Below, one piece after another: positions 14,204-19,134 of a stretch of DNA of 19,134 nt (positions are counted from its first letter, which is position 1; each line of letters begins with the position of its first letter). The notes below the pieces were generated by a model. That model had not been told where the DNA came from. It was given only the letters and a program-made list of their open reading frames with translations, and did no database searches. The position numbers and the translations under genes were made by a program. Source of the stretch: CAYUJH01 sp964394585 (GTDB lineage: Bacteria > Bacteroidota > Bacteroidia > Cytophagales > Flammeovirgaceae); NCBI GenBank assembly GCA_964394585.1, contig CAYMYI010000081.1, forward strand, positions 1 to 19,134. Direction: 5' to 3'.

Positions 14204-16522
14204 TCAGAATGGGTAGCCAATCGCTATGTTGAGTACTAGGTTATTATTGCGCCACTCGGAACTCGCAAAGTTGAAATTTCGGAATACCCAACGTTCGCCT
14301 GCCGGGTTGCTTGGCTGCCTGACAGGAATACCCAAATCGAACCGAACAATTATGTACGATGCATCGATACGCATGCCTGTCCCTAACCCCATAGCGAATT
14401 CGCGATAGAAATCGCGCAGTTCAAAATTGCCTTCGGGGCGGTCGGGGTCGTTATTGGTGAGCCATATATTGCCCATATCGGCAAAAACTGCCCACTTAAG
14501 AAAACTGTTGATATCGAACCGAAACTCTGCGTTGGCTTCAATTTTTATATCGCCTACTTGGTCGAGAAACAGCGCATTGGCGAGTGAGTCGGGCGTATTG
14601 TAAGCGCCTGGCCCTACCGAACGCGCCGGAAATGCTCGAATACTGTTAGTGCCTCCTATATAAAATTGTTTAATGTAGGGCAGGGTCGATGAGTTCCCTA
14701 ACGGAATGCCAAGCCCGGTAATACCCCGGAGGGCTAACTGAATACGATTGCCAAAGTCTTCGTAAAAACGAGTTTCTAAGAGTACGCGGAAATACTGGCT
14801 ATAAGGCCGATTGAATATAAGGAATGGGTCTTCGTCAGACGATTGGCGATCGCGAAAAAGCGATTGGACAGCATGCATCACGTTCCCCGATAAATCGATA
14901 TTACCGCTGAAATACACGTAATTTTTCTTTCTTTCTTTTAGTTGATTATTGTAAGTGAAGGTATAGCTTGTTCCTAAAATGAATTGATTTTCGAAACTGC
15001 GCGCCAAAACCTGATTATTAGCTAAAATATTATCAAATTCTTCAGAGGTTTGTCCGAGCGATACATAATTAATACTGATAGGGTTGAGTTCATGCGAGCG
15101 AGTTTTCGTTTCGCGCCATTTGTAGCCAAAGAGTACATTTACCGATGAGGTACGGAAGAACTCCACGCGGTTGAGTAAATCGTACCCCAACCGAATTTGA
15201 GTGGTGGGCACAAAACGGCTTAATTGGCGTATCCCTTTGAACGGCGAAATAAACCGAAACACTCGCAGGGATAGGGCAGAGCCTAACTGAAATGAGTTAA
15301 TCCCAGATTGTTGCCTGCTGACTTGTGTCTCGAAGCTTGAGTTTAGGTCAAAAGAAAGCTTTTCGGCACCGTGGAGTGCATTACGGTTGCTAAAGCTGGC
15401 TTTCAGCCCGGGACCTGCAAACCCGTTCGATTTGGAAACAGCATTTGCTTCGAGCCGGATAAATTTCTTTTTCAGAGGGGTGAGATAAATGTATGCATCG
15501 AGCTGCCCATCATCGGTTTCCAAAAAGCGCACATTTACAAACTTGAAAACATCGAGCGAGGTGAGTTTTTGTAAAGTAAGCTGATGGTCGTTAAAATTAT
15601 AGAGTTTCCCTTTCTTCAAAAAAATATGCCTGGCAATGGTTTCGGGTCTGAACAGGTGCTCGTTGCTAATGTACTGATAACCAGCACGTGTAGTGGTAGT
15701 ATCGCCCATTTGCTTTGTAGCCATGTCATCGTACTCAGGAAACACATAAATTTCGCGAAGTTTGTATTGCCTATAAGCCTTTGGAGGAGTTCCTTTTTTC
15801 AATTTCATGTAGATATTGAAGGAACGGCCTTGGATGGTCGTATCGACTTGAAATAGCAAGTACTCAGGACTGAAATAAAAAAAACCCTCGTTTTTAAGTG
15901 CACTGGAAATGCGCTCGCGTTCTTGCTTTAAGGTTTCTAAACGGTAAATACTCCCCAAAGTCAGCAAGGTAGTTGCTTCGGTAGCTCGTATTTTTTTTAC
16001 TAATACAGATGTTGTGTCTTCTGTAGGAAAAAAGCGGTTTTTGATGCGGTAGGGCACCCCGTACGAAGCTTGGTAATATACCGTACCATGCTTCTTTTTT
16101 TCATCACGATCAATATTGGCTTTTACTTCAACATCAAAATATCCGGCATTGTAAAATTTATTTTCAATAAGCTTAGCAGTACGTTGGGTGCTTAAATTTT
16201 CGATTAATAGCGGCGGTTCGCCCACTTTGTATTTAAGCCAATACCGAAAACCAGATTGCTTCTCTCGCTCACCTTTATCTTTAGGAGCGAGGTTATGAAT
16301 CCCTAAACGATAATACCATCCTAATAAAGAAGCATTTGGTTTGGGTTTTATCGCACCAAAAATTTGCTCTTTTAGCTCAGCGGAGAGTTCTAAAGAATCA
16401 GGCGCTTGTTTAATAAGTTCTGCCTTGGTATATAGGGTTTGATCGCGTGTGAAGTTGCGGGCAGGATTGCAGGCACATACTAAAAAGTAGAGGCTTACTA
16501 CCCAAAAAAGGCGTATGCGCAT
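14204..16522 (-). CDS. tamL: TamL: lipoprotein Omp85 (BamA/TamA family) outer membrane protein
   Basis: An outer-membrane beta-barrel of the Omp85 superfamily. The frame is open to 16744, but the upstream part is AT-rich and unconvincing. The ATG at 16522 begins a lipoprotein-like signal MRIRLFWVVSLYFLVCAC with a candidate acylated Cys18, giving 772 residues. A lipidated TamA relative is the described TamL type of Bacteroidota. Residues about 40-330 contain POTRA-like repeats (NKFYNAGYFDVEVKANID, LKNEGFFYFSPEYL, LTSLDVFKFVNVRF). The rest is the barrel, with the loop-6 signature GGTNSIRAF at 623-631, where the family core is usually VRGF or VRGY. It ends in LNIAIGYPF, with the terminal aromatic residue needed for recognition by the Bam machine. 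It should help place outer-membrane proteins, usually with TamB, whose gene is not in the window. The last codons sit 64 bases before the oxygenase start. Confidence 0.9.
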   Translation of the reverse strand: MRIRLFWVVSLYFLVCACNPARNFTRDQTLYTKAELIKQAPDSLELSAELKEQIFGAIKPKPNASLLGWYYRLGIHNLAPKDKGEREKQSGFRYWLKYKVGEPPLLIENLSTQRTAKLIENKFYNAGYFDVEVKANIDRDEKKKHGTVYYQASYGVPYRIKNRFFPTEDTTSVLVKKIRATEATTLLTLGSIYRLETLKQERERISSALKNEGFFYFSPEYLLFQVDTTIQGRSFNIYMKLKKGTPPKAYRQYKLREIYVFPEYDDMATKQMGDTTTTRAGYQYISNEHLFRPETIARHIFLKKGKLYNFNDHQLTLQKLTSLDVFKFVNVRFLETDDGQLDAYIYLTPLKKKFIRLEANAVSKSNGFAGPGLKASFSNRNALHGAEKLSFDLNSSFETQVSRQQSGINSFQLGSALSLRVFRFISPFKGIRQLSRFVPTTQIRLGYDLLNRVEFFRTSSVNVLFGYKWRETKTRSHELNPISINYVSLGQTSEEFDNILANNQVLARSFENQFILGTSYTFTYNNQLKERKKNYVYFSGNIDLSGNVMHAVQSLFRDRQSSDEDPFLIFNRPYSQYFRVLLETRFYEDFGNRIQLALRGITGLGIPLGNSSTLPYIKQFYIGGTNSIRAFPARSVGPGAYNTPDSLANALFLDQVGDIKIEANAEFRFDINSFLKWAVFADMGNIWLTNNDPDRPEGNFELRDFYREFAMGLGTGMRIDASYIIVRFDLGIPVRQPSNPAGERWVFRNFNFASSEWRNNNLVLNIAIGYPF

Positions 16523-16846
16523 CGTTGAATAATAACGTTGGAGTGTCAGATACATAATTGAGAACCTTACGAGCGTAAAGGTACATTTTTCGTGTGTACC
16601 GTAAGTGGGGTTGCGATTTTTAGTTGAATAACACAGTGTTTTGTAAATCAGGTATTTAGTGGTTGTTTTTTGCAATCGACACAAACAATTTAGCATATTT
16701 TCTATTGCCAAGTTGTAAATTGAGTGGCCGATTGAATATGCCACATACTTGCCTTTGTTTTTAAAATCTGTTTAAGGACAAGCCAATCATTTATCGGCAA
16801 AAATCTTTTTATATAGTATTAGAATTACAATTTATTTTCAGCGTTT
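16523..16846. other. Divergent spacer between tamL and the aminotransferase gene
   Basis: A 324-base AT-rich region with no accepted gene. On the minus strand TACCTTTA (16583-16576) is one base off the TAnnTTTG consensus and would start transcription about 48 bases before the tamL ATG at 16522, supporting that start. On the plus strand TGCCTTTG (16750-16757) is a similar near match that could serve the aminotransferase. Neither has a well-placed -33 TTTG, so both are tentative. I see no terminator, as expected for two divergent genes. Confidence 0.4.
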
Positions 16847-17923
16847 ATGGTAAGTTTTTATCCGGGGCCTTCCCAGTTAGATGTCAACATAAAAAAATAC
16901 ATGGCAGAAGCTGTCGAAAGTGGAATTTTAAGCCAAAATCACCGAAGTGAGGCATTTATTACCATGAGCAGGCATACTATCACTCAATTAAAAGACAAAT
17001 TAAATATACCTAAAAACTATAGCGTTTTTTTTACTTCATCGGCTACAGAGTGCTGGGAAATTATTGGGCAGTCATATCTATCGTTATTTAGCGTACATGT
17101 GTATAATGGTGCTTTTGGTGAAAAGTGGTACCAATACCGAGGCAAGTTGGCGCCCAATGTAGCAGGGTTTGCGTTTTCTCCTCAGAAGATGTTGAGCATA
17201 AACCGGTTAACGCAATTGCCCCTTACCCCAGAAGTACTTTGCCTTACTCATAATGAAACCTCGAATGGAACGCAGGTAAAAAGCCGCTTAATTCGCAAAA
17301 TTAGACAGCGATTCCCCGAAACTCTTTTATGTATAGATGCTACTTCCTCGATGGGAGGAGTCGAACTCGATTGGCATGCTGCCGATATTTGGTTTGCCTC
17401 TGTACAGAAGTGCTTTGGAATGCCCGCCGGTATGGCAATAATGGTGTGCAGCCCGCGAGCTATCCAACTCGCTGAAACGCTCCGGCATACGCAGCACTAC
17501 AATACTATTGCATTTATGGCAGAAAAAATGAGAGTTTGGCAAACTACGTATACACCAAATATTTTAAGTATTTTCCTATTAGGAAAAGTAATGGAAAACG
17601 CTTCTGAGATACAACAAACCCATCGAAGAATAAAAGCGCAGCGCTTGCAATGGGAGTTATTTTTTAGAAAGGCAGGTTACGAATTACTTATTCAGAATAG
17701 CCAAGTGCGTTCTGATACCGTATTCGCCGTTAAAGTACCAGCAAATACAGTTTCAGATTTACGCAAACAAGCAGAGCAACATGGGTTTCTATTGGGAAAA
17801 GGCTACGGCACATGGAAAGAAAATACGTTTCGAATAGCAAATTTTCCGGCTATTTCCCCCGAAGCTATTGTGCGGTTGCAGTCTTTTTTGGCAAATTACC
17901 AACAAAAACCCCATGAAGCATAG
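16847..17923 (+). CDS. Class V aminotransferase, phosphoserine aminotransferase-like
   Basis: A 358-residue cytoplasmic PLP enzyme of fold type I, class V. It starts with FYPGPSQL (residues 4-11) and SQNHRSEAF (29-37), as in the serine-pyruvate/alanine-glyoxylate and SerC-like group. Cofactor contacts are visible: SSATECW (64-70), THNETSNG (134-141), Asp164 in CIDATSSMGG that pairs with the PLP ring nitrogen, and the Schiff-base Lys188 in ASVQKCFGMPAG. It lacks the NFxAGPAxLP start of classical SerC, so it belongs to the other branch. Candidate reactions are phosphohydroxypyruvate to phosphoserine or glyoxylate/alanine exchange; the sequence does not decide. No serA or serB gene is beside it. 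The ATG at 16847 is the only reasonable start. It ends inside a terminator shared with the AT-hook gene. Confidence 0.9.
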   Translation: MVSFYPGPSQLDVNIKKYMAEAVESGILSQNHRSEAFITMSRHTITQLKDKLNIPKNYSVFFTSSATECWEIIGQSYLSLFSVHVYNGAFGEKWYQYRGKLAPNVAGFAFSPQKMLSINRLTQLPLTPEVLCLTHNETSNGTQVKSRLIRKIRQRFPETLLCIDATSSMGGVELDWHAADIWFASVQKCFGMPAGMAIMVCSPRAIQLAETLRHTQHYNTIAFMAEKMRVWQTTYTPNILSIFLLGKVMENASEIQQTHRRIKAQRLQWELFFRKAGYELLIQNSQVRSDTVFAVKVPANTVSDLRKQAEQHGFLLGKGYGTWKENTFRIANFPAISPEAIVRLQSFLANYQQKPHEA

Positions 17924-17933
17924 CAACATGGGG
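17904..17933. terminator. Bidirectional terminator between convergent genes
   Basis: CCCCATG (17909-17915) and CATGGGG (17927-17933) pair perfectly over seven bases, with an 11-base loop holding the aminotransferase stop codon. On the minus strand the stem is followed by TTTTT (17908-17904). On the plus strand it is followed by TTGTTTTATT after two bases. It lies 36 bases after the AT-hook gene stop. Confidence 0.7.
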
Positions 17934-17969
17934 CGTTGTTTTATTGACTTTTTTACAAATGCGGTATGT

Positions 17970-18686
17970 TTATTTTGTAGTGTCAGAATTTTCGTTCTCT
18001 ACCTGGTATTCTTGCTTTAACTCACCGGTTTCTTTATCAATCCAGCGTTTAAGTCCGTAGGCGTATCCTTTTCCCTCGTAAGGCACTTTGATAAGCCGAC
18101 CTTTCTTATTAGCTAACTTTTGCAGAGTACGATTTAACCTACTTTTTAATTCAGTTTCTGAAAGAGGCGATTGATCTTTGCGGGCTTTTTTTCGGAATAA
18201 TTCAATCATTTCAGGGTTTGCCATCACTTGTTTCTTGCGCTGAAGCCCTGTTATCAGTACTTCATCCCATTCCGATAGCTTCATACCACTACCAACGGGA
18301 CGCCCAGGTCCCTTTTTCTTCGCGGTTTTTTTGGGTGTTTGTTCTGTTGGCGAATCGTCCGTAGCTTCTACCCGATTCTTAGGTGGACGCCCAGGTTTCC
18401 GTTTTTTAGTTGGCGAAACCACAGTTTTGGTAGGCACTTTTTCGGTGGGTACAGGGGCTTCAGCAGAGGGAGAAGGGCTGCTTTGAGGTGTGGTTTCTCC
18501 AATCAGCGAAGGGTTGATCAAGGGTGGAGTAACCATAGAAGATGCGTTTTTCGCTTCAGCGAGCGATGCTTCTAATTGAGCAATCATAGCATTAGCACTG
18601 TGCAACTGAAACTCCAGTTTCGCTTTTTCTGCTGTGTAGTGCCGAATTAAATCTTCTAACTGACTTACATTTAATTGTATAGACAT
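17970..18686 (-). CDS. AT-hook DNA-binding protein with coiled-coil N-terminus
   Basis: A 238-residue cytoplasmic protein in three parts. Residues 1-48 form a likely coiled coil (LEDLIRHYTAEKAKLEFQL, MIAQLEASLAEA), suggesting a dimer. Residues 50-135 are a Pro/Ser/Thr/Lys-rich linker with two AT-hooks: KKRKPGRPPK (94-103) and KKKGPGRPVG (123-132). Each has the Gly-Arg-Pro core that enters the minor groove of AT-rich DNA. Residues about 135-217 are a compact basic domain (MKLSEWDEVLITGLQRK, LKSRLNRTLQKLANKKGRLIKVPYEGKGYAYGL) that reads like a winged helix: helix, helix, then beta wing. Small AT-hook proteins like this occur in Bacteroidota, probably as nucleoid or regulatory factors (inference). 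The gene abuts a very AT-rich upstream region that it could itself bind. ATG at 18686. Confidence 0.85.
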   Translation of the reverse strand: MSIQLNVSQLEDLIRHYTAEKAKLEFQLHSANAMIAQLEASLAEAKNASSMVTPPLINPSLIGETTPQSSPSPSAEAPVPTEKVPTKTVVSPTKKRKPGRPPKNRVEATDDSPTEQTPKKTAKKKGPGRPVGSGMKLSEWDEVLITGLQRKKQVMANPEMIELFRKKARKDQSPLSETELKSRLNRTLQKLANKKGRLIKVPYEGKGYAYGLKRWIDKETGELKQEYQVENENSDTTK

Positions 18687-18836
18687 TCTGTTACGCTTTA
18701 AAATTGTTGAAATAAGATGTTTAACAAAAGGTTTTGGTGAATTACTATCAGCTTTACATGAAAAAAACTATCCTAGTAAAGGAAATAACATCGAAAATTA
18801 AATATTTTCTTATTTAAATACTATAAAAGCCTAAAA

Positions 18837-18865
18837 TTGTTTTTAATAAATTACTTATACTTTTG
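18837..18865 (+). promoter_or_regulatory. Good Bacteroidota-type promoter reading rightward
   Basis: TTG at 18837-18839, an 18-base spacer and TACTTTTG at 18858-18865 match the -33 and -7 elements (TTG/TTTG and TAnnTTTG). Transcription would start near 18872 and run toward the right edge. No accepted gene starts within the next 260 bases, so either a long leader or an untranslated RNA lies ahead. Confidence 0.55.
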
Positions 18866-19134
18866 TTTATCAACCATTTATGAGTAGATACTTTATCATT
18901 TTTATTTAAGAGAACCGATATATTTTTATCGTTATACCGCACCTTATTTTATTTCTTAAAAAATACTATTAAAGATAAATTGAAACGATACAGTCAAATT
19001 AATTATAACATGGCATCGACGTGGTAAATTCGTGGAGGAATGAGAAACTAGTTGACGAACGATCAATCGTTAACACTGCTGGTAATGTCCGGATCAATGT
19101 TTGATCAAATTCGGATCGCGACACTGATCGTGCG
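18866..19134. other. AT-rich leader region then a GATC-rich, less AT-rich right edge
   Basis: Bases 18866-19008 are extremely AT-rich and hold no gene. From about 19010 composition becomes balanced, and five GATC sites occur between 19061 and 19129. AACGAT-CA-ATCGTT (19058-19071) is a short inverted repeat. Short frames exist: an ATG at 19085 on the plus strand opens 17 codons to the edge (MSGSMFDQIRIATLIVR), and a minus frame runs from the edge to a stop at 18999. Neither is recognisable. The stretch is probably the start of a gene or structured RNA cut by the edge. Confidence 0.4.

Noticed and set aside
16523..16744. N-terminal extension of the tamL frame by 74 residues.
   Set aside because: It would place the lipoprotein signal sequence internally, its sequence is Cys- and Tyr-rich noise from an AT-rich spacer, and a promoter-like element lies inside it.
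18999..19134. Minus-strand frame open from the right edge to a TAA at 18999, possibly the C-terminus of a gene.
   Set aside because: Only 45 codons, no recognisable motif, no terminator after its stop, and a good promoter reads toward it from the opposite direction.
18780..19134. Possible replication origin: very AT-rich tract beside GATC sites.
   Set aside because: No DnaA box (TTATCCACA type) with fewer than two mismatches was found, and no dnaA, dnaN or similar gene is nearby.

Overview
The window is a stretch of Bacteroidota chromosome, most likely from the Cytophagales side of the phylum. I infer this from gene content and order (bamD, rpoZ, coaBC and the DUF4835/PorD gene in a row), from a fused alpha/beta 2-oxoacid dehydrogenase E1 typical of the group, from a lipoprotein-type TamA relative (TamL), and from promoter elements of the Bacteroidota type (TAnnTTTG, sometimes with an upstream TTG/TTTG) in place of sigma70 boxes. 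Shine-Dalgarno sequences are mostly absent, also normal for the phylum. I see no tRNA, rRNA, CRISPR array, insertion sequence or integrase. The content is largely housekeeping, with a few unrecognised genes.

Bases 1-5852 are read leftward. aspS ends in its own hairpin terminator. After it comes an apparent operon bamD - rpoZ - coaBC - porD-like, joining outer-membrane protein assembly, the RNA polymerase omega subunit, coenzyme A synthesis and a type IX secretion accessory protein. A truncated secreted-protein gene lies at the left edge. Upstream of aspS is a 45-residue basic protein gene, too short for routine gene calling, with its own strong terminator.

Bases 6062-10121 hold genes of less certain role. 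A 103-residue protein and a 261-residue protein are divergently transcribed. A 174-residue protein converges on the latter. It is followed, going upstream on the minus strand, by a ribonuclease D with HRDC region and a secreted DUF1573 protein. About 150 bases with two opposed promoter elements separate DUF1573 from the large rightward E1 gene (10343-12751), whose true start is probably a GTG. After E1 and a terminator comes a DUF4442 hot-dog-fold protein and another terminator.

Bases 13507-16522 are a leftward pair: TamL, then a 2-oxoglutarate/Fe(II) oxygenase. Divergent from TamL is a class V (SerC-like) aminotransferase. It converges, across a shared terminator, on an AT-hook protein gene. 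The right edge is a very AT-rich stretch with a good rightward promoter, then 125 less AT-rich bases with a cluster of GATC sites. What starts there is cut off.

The best candidates for a second look are the replaced catalytic residues in the CoaC half of CoaBC, the swapped cofactor-binding residues in E1, the 45-residue gene with its private terminator, the apparently leaderless promoter of bamD, and the GATC cluster at the right edge. I found no evidence of a new multi-gene defence or mobile system.
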